Origin: Streptomyces sp. R28
GTDB taxonomy: Bacteria; Actinomycetota; Actinomycetes; Streptomycetales; Streptomycetaceae
Assembly: GCF_041052385.1 (NCBI RefSeq)
Contig: NZ_CP163439.1
Coordinates: 2,283,001-2,347,000 of the forward strand
Length of the DNA: 64,000 nt
Direction of reading: 5' to 3'
Position 1 is the first letter of the stretch. Each line of letters begins with the position of its first letter. Position numbers and translations under genes: made by a program. The notes beneath the pieces were generated by a model. It ran no database searches, was not told the DNA's origin, and worked only from the letters and a program-made list of their open reading frames with translations. Positions 49,065 to 58,220 of this stretch are shown one piece after another.

Positions 49065-50807
49065 ATGGCCCCGCGCACGAACGACACCGCACCGGAAAAC
49101 GAGGAGAACAGGGCCACCACCGGTGCGGATGCCGCTGCCGCGGGGGGCGAGGGGGACGAGGGGAAGGCCGGGACCGATGCCGGCGAAGTCGGGAAGGGCA
49201 TTGGCGCGGAACTCGGCACCGCGGGCGCCGATGAGCGGGTTGCCGCCGTACGGCGGGTGAGGGCCGCGAGGCGGCGGGAGCGGCAGGAACCGCTTCAGCC
49301 CGTCCGGCGTTTGAGGACGAGGCCCGTTCAGGGCCGAAGCGGGGGTCTGGGGGCCGCAGGCCCCCAGGGGCCCGGGGTCGAAGGGGCGGAGCCCCTGGAG
49401 GACGGGACGGGTAGGAGCGGCGGGGGCGAGGAAACCCCTGATCAGCGCATCGCCACCGTACGCCGCACCGCCGCAGCCGGCCGACGCCGCCGCGCCCTCC
49501 ACCTAGCCGGCTGCACCGCCCTCCTGGCCATCGCCCTCACCGCCGGCTCCATCGCCCTCGGCACCGCACACGACACCACCGACCGGAGCGTCAAAGCCGC
49601 CTCCGCCGCCGTGTCCCCAGGCCTCCTCGCCGACGGAGACCTCGACGCCGGCATCTCCTCCCTCCAGGCCCACCTCCGCGCCCAGCCAAGGGACTTCAGC
49701 AGCTGGTCGACCCTCGGCCTCGCCTACGTCGAGCAGGCCCGCACCAAGGGCGACCCCTCCCGCTACCCCCAGGCCGACCAGGCCTTCAAGCGCTCCCTCT
49801 CGCTCGAACCCGACAACGACCAGGCCCTCGCCGGCCGCGCCGCCCTCGCCGCTGCCCGGCACGACTTCGAGGACGCCCTGAAATACGCCGACCAGGCCCT
49901 GAAGGTGAACCCCTACAGCGAACGCGCCCTGTGCACCCGCGTCGACGCCCTCGTCGAACTCGGCCGCTACGCCGACGCCACCAAGGCCGCCGACACCGCC
50001 GACGACCGCCGCCCGGGCATCCCGGTCTTCACGCGGTACGCCTACGTGAGGGAGCTGCGCGGCGACGTACGGACCGCCGAGCGCGTGCTGGAACAGGCGC
50101 TCTCCTCCGCCGTCACGCCCGGCGACATCGCGTACGTCGCCACCCAGCTCGGCCAACTCGCCTGGAACCAGGGCGACTACGACACCGCCCTCACCCACTA
50201 CGCCCGCGCCCTGGCCGCCGACGAGAACTACGTCCCCGCCCTGGAAGGCCGCGCCCGCGCCCAGGCAGCGAGCGGCGACAGGACCGGCGCCCTCAAGAAC
50301 CTGAAGGACGTCGTCTCCCGATACCCCCTCCCCGGCCCGCTCGTCGAACTCGGCGAGCTGTACGAAGCGGCCGGCGACAAGGTCAAGGCCGACGACCAGT
50401 ACGCCCTGGTCGACGCCTGGACGGCCCTCGCCCGCGCCAACGGCGTCAACGCCGACCTCGACACCGCCCTCGCCGCCGCCGACCACGGCGACAAGGCCTC
50501 CGCCCTGCGCGCCGCCCGCGCCGAGTGGGACCGCCGCCGGACCGTGCACACGGCGGACGCCCTCGCCTGGGCGCTGCACGTCAACGGCAAGGACGAGGAA
50601 GCCCTTCCCTACACCCGCCGGGCCACGGCCACCGGCTACCGCAACGCCGCGTTCCGCTACCACCGCGGGATCATCGAGCGCGCCACCGGCCACACCGAGG
50701 ACGCCCGCGCACACCTGCAGGCCGCGCTGAAGCTGAACCCCGGCTTCTCACCGCTGGGTGCCCGCGAAGCCCGTACGGCACTCAAGGATCTGGAGTCGGC
50801 CAAGTGA
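49065..50807 (+). CDS. Membrane-anchored TPR protein
   Basis: A 580-residue protein. About 140 N-terminal residues are disordered and acidic then Arg/Gly-rich; a helix (LAGCTALLAIALTAGSIALG, about 148-167) anchors it; the rest is tetratricopeptide repeats (AFKRSLSLEPDNDQALAGRA, ALKYADQALKVNPYSERALC, ALTHYARALAADENYVPALE, AHLQAALKLNPGFSPLGARE), probably outside the membrane. ATG 49065 has GGAG upstream. Part of the N-terminal region (49293-49441) is a Streptomyces intergenic repeat sequence read in frame. Its stop overlaps the NicO start as GTGA. Likely a scaffold for the DUF4331/NicO system. Confidence 0.85.
   Translation: MAPRTNDTAPENEENRATTGADAAAAGGEGDEGKAGTDAGEVGKGIGAELGTAGADERVAAVRRVRAARRRERQEPLQPVRRLRTRPVQGRSGGLGAAGPQGPGVEGAEPLEDGTGRSGGGEETPDQRIATVRRTAAAGRRRRALHLAGCTALLAIALTAGSIALGTAHDTTDRSVKAASAAVSPGLLADGDLDAGISSLQAHLRAQPRDFSSWSTLGLAYVEQARTKGDPSRYPQADQAFKRSLSLEPDNDQALAGRAALAAARHDFEDALKYADQALKVNPYSERALCTRVDALVELGRYADATKAADTADDRRPGIPVFTRYAYVRELRGDVRTAERVLEQALSSAVTPGDIAYVATQLGQLAWNQGDYDTALTHYARALAADENYVPALEGRARAQAASGDRTGALKNLKDVVSRYPLPGPLVELGELYEAAGDKVKADDQYALVDAWTALARANGVNADLDTALAAADHGDKASALRAARAEWDRRRTVHTADALAWALHVNGKDEEALPYTRRATATGYRNAAFRYHRGIIERATGHTEDARAHLQAALKLNPGFSPLGAREARTALKDLESAK
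49293..49441. repeat. Streptomyces dispersed repeat embedded in the TPR coding sequence
   Basis: The blocks CAGCCCGTCCGGCGTTTGAG, GACGAGGCCCGTTCAGGGCC, GAAGCGGGGGTCTGGGGGCC and GACGGGACGGGTAGGAGCGG in this order are a sequence I know as widespread and normally intergenic in Streptomyces. It contains hairpins (GGGGGCC-GCA-GGCCCCC-like). Here it is translated without a stop into a low-complexity Gly/Arg/Pro segment. Confidence 0.65.
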
Positions 50808-52525
50808 CCCCTCGTCGTCTGTTCGCCTCCTCCGCCGCCGTCCTCACGGCAGCGTGCGCGCTCGCGCTGTTCTCCTCCCCTCCCGCGAGCGCGCACCCCC
50901 TCGGCAACTTCACCGTCAACCGCTACGACGGCCTCGTCGCCGCCCCCGGCGAACTACGGGTGCACCATGTCGAGGACCTCGCCGAGATCCCGGCGACGCA
51001 AGCCGAGCCGGACATCGAGAAGGCAGGCATGGCGGGGTGGGCCCGGCAGCGCTGCGAGAGCGCCGCGCAGGGCAGCGAGGTCACGGTGGACGGGCGGACG
51101 GTCGCGCTGAAGCTGAACAGCAGCCACGCGCGCGTGCGGCCCGGTCAGGCGGGGCTCGACACCCTCCGCGTGGAGTGCCGGCTGACGGCACCGCTCCCCG
51201 AGGACGCCTCCGTCGCCCTCGGCTTCCGCAGCGCGGGCCTTGAATCCGGCCCGGGCTGGCGGGAGATCACGGCACGCGGCGACCGTACGACACTCACCGC
51301 CTCGGACGTACCGAAGGAGTCCGTCTCCCGCGAACTGACCGAGTACCCCGCGGAGTTGCTCTCCTCCCCGGCCGACACCAAGACCGCGTCCGTGCGCGTG
51401 CGCCCCGGCGGACCGGCCCTCGCCGAGGCGGAGCAGGGCACCGCCACCTCCTCCGTCCTGCCGCGTGGCGCCGACCGGTGGACGCGTGCCCTGGACGGCC
51501 TGGTCTCCCGCCAGGACCTCACCGTCGGCTTCGCCGCCCTCGCCCTGGTCATCGCGGTCTTCCTCGGCGCGATGCACGCGCTCGCCCCGGGCCACGGCAA
51601 GACCCTGATGGCCGCGGTGGCGGCGGCCCGTGGCGGCCGGGCCCGCATGAAGGACGTCCTGCCCCTGGCCGCCTCGGTGACGATCACGCACACCCTGGGC
51701 GTGGTCACCCTGGGCCTCCTGGTCACGGCCGGCTCGGCGGCGGCGCCCTCGGTGATCACCTGGCTGGGCATAGCGAGCGGCGCCCTGGTGATCGCGGCGG
51801 GCGCGACCCTCGTACGCCGGGCCTGGCACCTCCGCAGGCAGGGACACCCGCACATGGCCGGGCCCGCACACGCGCACCCATCCGGACATGACCACTCCCA
51901 CGATCACGACGGCCACCCTCACACCCACGACCACACGCACGGGCACGAGCACACGCACGAGACCGACCCCGCCCACAAGCGCCAACCGGTCCTGGTCGCC
52001 GCGCACACCCACGCCGCGACGGAGGCTCCCGCACCCACGCCGGGCCACGTCCGAGCGCATGCGCACACGCACACAGACCACGATCACGACCACGACCACG
52101 ACCACCAGCACGACCACACTCACACCCACGGCCCGCTCACCCACACCCACAACGGCTTCACCCACACCCACTCCACCGCCCCCACCCTCCGCGGCACGAT
52201 CCTCCTCGGCTTCGCCGGTGGGCTCGTGCCCAGTCCCTCCGCGGTCGTCGTGCTCGTCGGCGCGGCGGCGCTCGGGAAGGCGTGGTTCGGGCTGCTGCTC
52301 GTCATCGCGTACGGCGTCGGACTCGCGCTCACCCTCACGGCGGCCGGGTTCGCCGTCGTGAGGCTGGGTACGGCAGTGACACGGGTGCTGGACAAGCAGC
52401 CCCGCTGGACGGCCCACCCCCTGACGGCCTTCGTCCGCAGGACCGCGCCACTGGGATCCGCGGTGCTCGTCGTGCTGATCGGGGCCGGACTGGTTCTCCA
52501 GGGGGCGGCATCCGCACTCGGCTGA
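50804..52525 (+). CDS. NicO-family nickel/cobalt transporter with His-rich loop
   Basis: A 573-residue membrane protein. After a signal-like helix comes an outer domain starting HPLGNFTVNRYDGLVAAPGE. The membrane part carries the NicO signature MHALAPGHGKTLMAAVAAAR, and later GFAGGLVPSPSAVVVLVGAA. Between them a cytoplasmic loop of about 120 residues is extremely His/Asp-rich (for example HDHSHDHDGHPHTHDH) and would bind divalent metal. The GTG 50804 overlaps the TPR stop as GTGA. It probably exports or imports Ni/Co or a similar metal; direction is not readable. Control by the SigK/RskA system is inferred. Confidence 0.9.
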   Translation: MTPRRLFASSAAVLTAACALALFSSPPASAHPLGNFTVNRYDGLVAAPGELRVHHVEDLAEIPATQAEPDIEKAGMAGWARQRCESAAQGSEVTVDGRTVALKLNSSHARVRPGQAGLDTLRVECRLTAPLPEDASVALGFRSAGLESGPGWREITARGDRTTLTASDVPKESVSRELTEYPAELLSSPADTKTASVRVRPGGPALAEAEQGTATSSVLPRGADRWTRALDGLVSRQDLTVGFAALALVIAVFLGAMHALAPGHGKTLMAAVAAARGGRARMKDVLPLAASVTITHTLGVVTLGLLVTAGSAAAPSVITWLGIASGALVIAAGATLVRRAWHLRRQGHPHMAGPAHAHPSGHDHSHDHDGHPHTHDHTHGHEHTHETDPAHKRQPVLVAAHTHAATEAPAPTPGHVRAHAHTHTDHDHDHDHDHQHDHTHTHGPLTHTHNGFTHTHSTAPTLRGTILLGFAGGLVPSPSAVVVLVGAAALGKAWFGLLLVIAYGVGLALTLTAAGFAVVRLGTAVTRVLDKQPRWTAHPLTAFVRRTAPLGSAVLVVLIGAGLVLQGAASALG

Positions 52526-52570
52526 GCTACTTTTATGGAGAATGCGCACGGATGCGAATGGGGGACGCCC

Positions 52571-54205
52571 GTGTCCGAAGAACCGGGCAGTGAACGTCTG
52601 ATCGCGGGCCGCTACCGCCTCCTGTCCCCGCTCGGCGAGGGCGGCATGGGCACCGTGTGGCGGGCCCGCGACGAGCTGCTGCACCGCGAGGTCGCCGTCA
52701 AGGAGGTGCGCGCGCCGCACGGGCTGCCGGGCCCGGAGATCGAGCGGATGTACGCCCGGCTGGAGCGCGAGGCGTGGGCGGCGGCGCGGGTCGCCAACCG
52801 CAATGTCGTCACGGTGTACGACGTGGCCACGCAGGACGGCAGACCCTGGATCGTGATGGAGCTGGTCCGCGGGATCTCGCTGGCCGAGCTGCTGGACGCC
52901 GAGGGCCCGCTGAGCCCGCAGCGCGTCGCGCACATCGGCGCCGAGGTGCTGTCCGCGCTGCGGTCCGCGCACGAGGCCGGGGTACTGCACCGGGACGTGA
53001 AGCCGGCCAACGTACTGATGTCGAACGACGGCCGGGTCGTCCTCACCGACTTCGGTATCGCCATGGTCGAGGGCAGCTCCGCGCTGACGATGACCGGCGA
53101 GGTCATCGGCTCCCCCGAGTTCCTCGCCCCGGAGCGGGCGCTGGGCCGCACGCCGGGCCCGGAGTCCGACCTGTGGTCGCTCGGCGTGCTCCTCTACGCG
53201 GCAGTGGAGGGCAACTCCCCGTTCCGCCAGAACACCCCGCTCAGCACCCTGCGCGCGATCGTCGACGAGGAACTGCCGCCACCCCGCCGGGCCGGTCCGC
53301 TCGTCACCGTCATCGAGGGGCTGCTCCGCAAGGACCCGGCCGAACGGCTGCCGGCCGACCTGGCCGAGCAGGACCTGCGGATCATCGGTGCCGGGGGTAC
53401 CCCCTCCGGAGGAGGGCACCCTCGCGCGGACATCCCCACCGTCGCGGCCTTCCCCGCGCCGGCACAGACCGCCCCGACGGCCCCGGTCCCCCCGCCCACG
53501 CCGACCCGGCCCTTCACCGGCACTCCGGCCTCCGCCACCAGGTCCGACCGCACCGACCACACCGACCGTCCCGACCGCAACCGCCGCGCCGTCGTCGCCC
53601 TGATCGCGGGCCTCGCCGCCCTCGCACTGGCCCTGGCAGGACTGACGTACGCCCTCCTCAACCGCGGGGGCAACGGTGACGAAGCGGGCGGCGGCACCAC
53701 CAGCGAGGTGAGCGGCGGGAGCGCACCGACCGAGGACGAGAACACCGGCGGCGGGGACCGGACCCCGACGCCGAGCGCAAGCCCGAGCAGCAGCCCTACG
53801 ACCGCTCCGGCGCCGCAGTCCGTGAAGGTGACGCTGGCGGGGGCCGGTACCGAGTACTCCGGGTCCTGTCCGCCACCGAGCGGCCAAGCGCCGTCCTTCA
53901 CGGCCACGTTCACGGTGGGGCGGCTGCCGGCGCAGGTCAGCTACCGCTGGGTGTCCGAGGACGGCAAGGTCATGGATCAGGGCTGGAAGACCCTGTCGTT
54001 CCCGGAGGGCGGCGGACGGACCAAGCAGGACAGGGCGTTCGTGACGACGGACGACGAGGGCGGGACGTTCGAGAACGAGATCAGCGTCGAGGTCCGCGAC
54101 CCGGTGGAGACGAAGTCCAACTCCGTGGCGTTCTCGGTGACGTGCGTGACGGAGACCCCGACGGGCGGGGTCTCGCCATCGCCTACGGTGTCGCCGAGCT
54201 CGTAG
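52571..54205 (+). CDS. PknB-type Ser/Thr protein kinase with extracytoplasmic domain
   Basis: A 544-residue receptor-like kinase. The kinase domain (about 15-280) has GEGGMGTVW, VAVKEV, HRDVKPANVLM, DFGIAMV and the SPEFLAPERA activation-segment end. A Pro/Thr-rich linker follows, then one membrane helix (AVVALIAGLAALALALAGLT, about 350-370), a Ser/Thr/Pro stalk, and an outer beta domain with two cysteines (YSGSCPPPSG and FSVTCVT). The start is GTG 52571 because GGGGGA lies at good spacing; ATG 52535 is an alternative. It follows the NicO gene by 45 bp, though a shared function is unproven. Confidence 0.93.
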   Translation: MSEEPGSERLIAGRYRLLSPLGEGGMGTVWRARDELLHREVAVKEVRAPHGLPGPEIERMYARLEREAWAAARVANRNVVTVYDVATQDGRPWIVMELVRGISLAELLDAEGPLSPQRVAHIGAEVLSALRSAHEAGVLHRDVKPANVLMSNDGRVVLTDFGIAMVEGSSALTMTGEVIGSPEFLAPERALGRTPGPESDLWSLGVLLYAAVEGNSPFRQNTPLSTLRAIVDEELPPPRRAGPLVTVIEGLLRKDPAERLPADLAEQDLRIIGAGGTPSGGGHPRADIPTVAAFPAPAQTAPTAPVPPPTPTRPFTGTPASATRSDRTDHTDRPDRNRRAVVALIAGLAALALALAGLTYALLNRGGNGDEAGGGTTSEVSGGSAPTEDENTGGGDRTPTPSASPSSSPTTAPAPQSVKVTLAGAGTEYSGSCPPPSGQAPSFTATFTVGRLPAQVSYRWVSEDGKVMDQGWKTLSFPEGGGRTKQDRAFVTTDDEGGTFENEISVEVRDPVETKSNSVAFSVTCVTETPTGGVSPSPTVSPSS

Positions 54206-54209
54206 GAGA

Positions 54210-55019
54210 TCAGGCCACGCTGCTCAGCACCGGCAGATAACCACCCGACTGGCCCGCGGCCGTCGGGTGGTAGGACTCCGGGACGTTGAGCCAGTTCACG
54301 GAGTGCATCCACGAGCTCCCGGAGCAGATCTCGTGCCCGGTGAAGGTGGGCCGCACGTCGCCGAAGGTGAATCCGTGGTCCAGGGCGCGCTTCTCGGTCG
54401 CGGCGTCGATGTAGTCGGCCGCCTCGTTGAGCGCCCTCCGCTTGGTCTCGGACAGGCCGAGGCACCCGGACGCGCCCAGCTTGTAGAAGCGGGGGTAGCC
54501 GAGCACGACCACATGGGCGGACGGAGCCTTGGTCCGAATGGCCGTGTAGACGCTGTCGAGCCTGCCGGGCAGCGTCGAGTCGACGAACGCCTTCGCGGTG
54601 TTGATCCGTGAGACGCAGGCGCTGTCGGACTGGAGCACACAGGTGGTCATGATGTCGGCGAAGCCTGCGTCGTTGCCGCCGATCGTGATGGACACCAGTG
54701 CGGTGGCGGAGTTGAGCGGGCCGAGCTGACCGGCCGTGACATCACTCGTACGAGCGCCCGAGCAGGCGGTGAAGTCGAAGGACGAGGGTGAGTTCGCGGC
54801 GGCCCACAGGTAGGGGTACGCCTTCGTGCTGCGCTTGCAGTCGCCGCTGCCACTGTCGTAGCTGCCCGCGCCGAGGCCGGAGGAGTAGGAGTCGCCGAGG
54901 GCCACATAGCCGCCGGTGGCGGCGGTGTCGGCGGCCTGCGCGGCGGCGGCCCCGGTGAAGGCGGTGCCGACGGCGAGGAGGAGCGAGGCGACGTATACGG
55001 AAAGTCGGGAACGTCTCAT
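54210..55019 (-). CDS. Secreted SGNH/GDSL hydrolase (lipase/esterase)
   Basis: A 269-residue secreted enzyme. Signal peptide about residues 1-30. The mature part shows block I GDSYSSGLGAG with the nucleophile Ser, block III ITIGGNDAGF, and the C-terminal catalytic ESYHPTAAG. Six or more cysteines (DCKRST, TACSGA, TTCVL, ACVSR, SGCLG, EICSG) fit the disulfide-bonded Streptomyces extracellular lipase family, which acts on lipids and esters. The start is ATG 55019 with GGGAGG upstream. It is divergent from the subtilisin and convergent with the kinase, 4 bp between stops. Confidence 0.93.
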   Translation of the reverse strand: MRRSRLSVYVASLLLAVGTAFTGAAAAQAADTAATGGYVALGDSYSSGLGAGSYDSGSGDCKRSTKAYPYLWAAANSPSSFDFTACSGARTSDVTAGQLGPLNSATALVSITIGGNDAGFADIMTTCVLQSDSACVSRINTAKAFVDSTLPGRLDSVYTAIRTKAPSAHVVVLGYPRFYKLGASGCLGLSETKRRALNEAADYIDAATEKRALDHGFTFGDVRPTFTGHEICSGSSWMHSVNWLNVPESYHPTAAGQSGGYLPVLSSVA

Positions 55020-55333
55020 GGAACCTCCCTATAGCAGGATCTCTGCCCTAACCGTCGTACCAACTACGCGTGTTGACGGGAAGTGTCCATGCCAAGACTT
55101 TTCCGGTCATCGCGGGCCTCAACCTATGGGTTCACTATGTGTTTGATTTCGTGTCCATGACAGGATTGTTGACAGGTCGTCAACTCCCTTGTCCTTCATG
55201 CCGGGAGCACAGATCCTTTACCTCGACTTGGAACGGGAACGCGACGTTCCGGGCCGTGCGTGCGAGGACGCGCGCACCCCCCACATGTGCGCGCACCACC
55301 CATGCGCGCCGCCAAGAGGAGGACTCCCTCGTA
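55020..55333. promoter_or_regulatory. Divergent promoter region of secreted esterase and subtilisin
   Basis: A 314-bp gap of lower GC content. It contains the perfect inverted repeat GTTGAC-AGGTC-GTCAAC (55168-55173 and 55179-55184), whose left arm also forms a TTGACA -35-like element, and a second GTTGACGG at about 55072. No open frame here looks coding. The subtilisin leader of about 130 nt runs from there to the ATG. Confidence 0.5.
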
Positions 55334-56539
55334 ATGGCACAACTGCGTAGCAAGAAGATCCGGTTCGCCGCGATAACCAGCCTGGCGACCGCTGCCCTCG
55401 TCGGCGGACTCACGTCCCTCCCCGCCCAGGCCGCCCCGGCCGAGGGCAAGGTCCTGGCCGCCGGTTCCCCCACGGCGATCAAGGACAGCTACATCGTCAC
55501 GCTCAAGAAGAGCGCCGGGCTCAAGGCCGCCTCGAGGGCGGGCAAGAGCCTGATCAAGGAGTACGGCGGCTCGGTGAACAAGACGTTCGGCACCGCGCTG
55601 AACGGCTATGCCGCCACCCTCTCCGCGACCGAGGCCAAGAGACTCGCCGCCGACCCGGCGGTGGCCTCGGTCGAGCAGAACCAGCGCGTCAAGATGGACG
55701 CCACGCAGTCCAGCGCCCCCTGGGGCCTGGACCGCATCGACCAGACCTCGCTTCCGCTCTCCGGCACCTACACCTACCCGGACACCGCGGGCAGCGGCGT
55801 GACCGTGTACGTCATCGACACCGGCGTCCGCATCACGCACCAGCAGATCAGCGGCCGTGCCTCCTACGGCTACGACGCGGTCGACGGCGACACCACCGCC
55901 TCCGACGGCAACGGCCACGGCACCCATGTGGCCACCACGATCGCGGGTACCACCTACGGTGTCGCCAAGAAGGCGAACATCGTGGCCGTACGCGTGCTCG
56001 ACAACGCGGGCTCCGGCACCACCGCGGGCGTGATCGCGGGCATCGACTGGGTGACCGACAACCACTCCGGTCCCTCGGTCGCCAACATGTCGCTCGGCGG
56101 CGGCGCCTCCACCTCGCTGGACACCGCGGTCGCCAACTCGATCGCCAGCGGAGTGACCTACGCGGTCGCGGCGGGCAACAGCAGCGCCAACGCCTCCTCG
56201 TACTCCCCGGCCCGCGTCTCGACGGCGATCACGGTCGGCGCCACCACCAGCTCGGACGCCCGGGCCAGCTACTCGAACTACGGCTCGGTCCTGGACATCT
56301 TCGCGCCCGGCTCCTCGATCACGGCGGGCTGGAACACCAGCGACACCGCGACGAACACCATCTCCGGCACGTCGATGGCCACCCCGCACGTCGCGGGCGC
56401 GGCCGCGGTCTACCTGGCGGGCCACACCTCGGCCACCCCGGCCGCGGTCGCCTCGGCCCTGACGAGCGGCGCCACCACCAACGTGGTCACCAGCGCCGGC
56501 AGCGGCTCGCCCAACCGGCTGCTGAAGCTCGTCCCGTAG
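55334..56539 (+). CDS. Secreted subtilisin-like serine protease (S8, proteinase K type)
   Basis: A 401-residue preproprotease. Signal peptide about 1-33 (ends PAQAAPA). The I9 propeptide runs from [20 protein letters not shown] to [13 protein letters not shown]. The catalytic triad is Asp in [12 protein letters not shown], His in [14 protein letters not shown] and Ser in [16 protein letters not shown]; the oxyanion Asn is in AVAAGNSS. The open frame extends left but ATG 55334 starts a proper signal peptide, with GAGGAGG about 10 nt upstream. It degrades proteins outside the cell. A perfect hairpin follows. Confidence 0.96.
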   Translation: MAQLRSKKIRFAAITSLATAALVGGLTSLPAQAAPAEGKVLAAGSPTAIKDSYIVTLKKSAGLKAASRAGKSLIKEYGGSVNKTFGTALNGYAATLSATEAKRLAADPAVASVEQNQRVKMDATQSSAPWGLDRIDQTSLPLSGTYTYPDTAGSGVTVYVIDTGVRITHQQISGRASYGYDAVDGDTTASDGNGHGTHVATTIAGTTYGVAKKANIVAVRVLDNAGSGTTAGVIAGIDWVTDNHSGPSVANMSLGGGASTSLDTAVANSIASGVTYAVAAGNSSANASSYSPARVSTAITVGATTSSDARASYSNYGSVLDIFAPGSSITAGWNTSDTATNTISGTSMATPHVAGAAAVYLAGHTSATPAAVASALTSGATTNVVTSAGSGSPNRLLKLVP

Positions 56540-56590
56540 CGGTTCCCGTGACGACTCCCGTCACAGCACACCGCGCGATCTGAACGAACC

Positions 56591-56623
56591 GTTCCCCGGA
56601 GACGCCCGCCGTCTCCGGGGAAC
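56591..56623 (+). terminator. Perfect 13-bp hairpin after subtilisin gene
   Basis: GTTCCCCGGAGAC (56591-56603) and GTCTCCGGGGAAC (56611-56623) with a 7-nt loop, 52 bp after the stop. Confidence 0.88.
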
Positions 56624-56695
56624 GTCTTGACGGCCCCCACGAAGCTGAGCCACATTGAAGCCCGGCATCCGGCGCTTCAGGGGGCAAAGTCGCCA

Positions 56696-57121
56696 ATGCA
56701 GACCTTACCTGTCGAGACAGCTTCATCTCAGGACACCGAGCGCGCGCGACCAGGACCGGGGAGGGACCTGACGCCGCTGCTCGCGGGCGCCGCCACGGCG
56801 GCGGGGGGGTTCGGCGCGGCTCTCGCGCTGGTCGACTCGGGCTCGCCGCTGCGCGGCCCGTTCACGCTGTTCTTCCTGCTCGCCGCACCGGCCGCGGCGA
56901 TCGCCGCCGCGCTGCGCGGACTGGAACCCTTCGGCCGGACCGTCGCCGCGGTCGCGGGCGCGGTCGTCGTCAACATGCTGGTGACCCAGGGCATGCTCGC
57001 CGTGCACCGGTGGTCGGTGCGCGGCGGGATCGTGGCCGTGACCGCGATCAGCGCCGTCGTTCTCCTGCTGGTTCTGCTGCGGCGGCTGCGCGGCCGTACG
57101 ACGCGAAGGCGGACTGACTGA
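56696..57121 (+). CDS. Small integral membrane protein at head of glycan cluster
   Basis: A 141-residue protein with a polar N-terminus and four predicted helices (LLAGAATAAGGFGAALALVD, FTLFFLLAAPAAAIAAALRG, VAAVAGAVVVNMLVTQGMLA, GGIVAVTAISAVVLLLVLLR), ending in an Arg-rich cytoplasmic tail. Not recognised as a named family. ATG 56696 is the likely start. The next gene begins 2 bp after its stop, so it is cotranscribed with the glycan genes and may assist export. Confidence 0.75.
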   Translation: MQTLPVETASSQDTERARPGPGRDLTPLLAGAATAAGGFGAALALVDSGSPLRGPFTLFFLLAAPAAAIAAALRGLEPFGRTVAAVAGAVVVNMLVTQGMLAVHRWSVRGGIVAVTAISAVVLLLVLLRRLRGRTTRRRTD

Positions 57122-57122
57122 C

Positions 57123-58220
57123 GTGGACATCAGCGTGTACCGCCCCGGCGAGTTCAGCTCCGCCGACCGGGCGGCGTGGACATCGATGCAGTCCAAGGCC
57201 CATCTGCAAGGTTCGCCCGAGCTGGGCAACCCCTTCCTGTCCCCCGAGTTCGCGCTCGCGGTCGGCCGTTGCCGGCGCGGGGTGCGGATCGCGGTCGTAC
57301 GGGAGGGCGGCGAGCCGGCCGCGTTCTTCCCGTTCCAGCGGACGGCGACCGGTGTCGGCCGGGCCATCGGCCTCGGCGTCTCGGACGCCCAGGGCCTGGT
57401 GCACCGGCCCGGGTTCAGCTGGGACGCCCGGGAGCTGCTGAAGGCGTGCGGGCTCGCCGTATGGGAGTTCGACCACCTGGTGGAGGGCCAGGCGGCGTTC
57501 GAGGCGGGCGCGTCCGACACGTTCCCGTCCCCGGTCATGGACGTCGACCAGGGGTACGCGGCGTATCTGAGGCAACTGCGCGAACGGTCACCGAAGTTCA
57601 CCAGGACGACGCTCGCCAAGGAGCGCAAGCTGGGCCGGGACCACGAGGGCGTGCGGTACGTGCACGACGAGCGCGATCCGGCCGCGCTGCGCACACTGAC
57701 GGCCTGGAAGTCCGCGCAGTACCGCAGGACCGGGCGCAGCGACCGCTTCGCGCACGAGTGGATCACCCGGCTCGTGGATCAGCTGTTCCACACGCGCTCC
57801 GAACCGTTCGCGGGGATCCTGTCGGTGCTGTACGCGGACGACAGGCCGATCGCCGCGCACTTCGGGCTGCGCACCGAGCGGGTGCTGGCCTGCTGGTTCC
57901 CGGCCTACGACCCGGCGTTCTCGAAGTACTCGCCGGGCCTGGTCCTGCATCTGCGCATGGCCGAGGCGGCCGCCGCCGACGGCATCGCGTACCTGGACCT
58001 CGGCCGGGGCCAGAAGGAGTACAAGGACTCCCTGAAGACACGCGAGCTGAAGGTGTCGGAGGGGTGGGTGACCCGGCGTCACCCGGTCGCGTTCGGACAC
58101 CGGGCACGCCGTGCCCCGGTCCGGGCGCTGCGCAACACCGTGCAGACACGGCCGGAGCTCTTCGAACCGGCGGACCGAGTCCTCAAACGTATGGGGAAGA
58201 TCCGCTCGGCAGGCAGGTAA
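57123..58220 (+). CDS. CelD/BcsL-like GNAT acyltransferase
   Basis: A 365-residue acetyltransferase of the Acetyltransf_6 type (CelD/FemAB-like double GNAT fold). Visible are NPFLSPEFALAVGRCRRGVR, the helical RQLRERSPKFTRTTLAKERK, and the second fold with ADDRPIAAHFGLRTERVLAC, YSPGLVLHLRMAEAAAADGI and YLDLGRGQKEYKDSLKT. Such enzymes acylate cellulose-like or other exopolysaccharides. The start is GTG 57123, 2 bp after the preceding gene. It fits modification of the glycan made by the genes that follow. Confidence 0.88.
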   Translation: MDISVYRPGEFSSADRAAWTSMQSKAHLQGSPELGNPFLSPEFALAVGRCRRGVRIAVVREGGEPAAFFPFQRTATGVGRAIGLGVSDAQGLVHRPGFSWDARELLKACGLAVWEFDHLVEGQAAFEAGASDTFPSPVMDVDQGYAAYLRQLRERSPKFTRTTLAKERKLGRDHEGVRYVHDERDPAALRTLTAWKSAQYRRTGRSDRFAHEWITRLVDQLFHTRSEPFAGILSVLYADDRPIAAHFGLRTERVLACWFPAYDPAFSKYSPGLVLHLRMAEAAAADGIAYLDLGRGQKEYKDSLKTRELKVSEGWVTRRHPVAFGHRARRAPVRALRNTVQTRPELFEPADRVLKRMGKIRSAGR

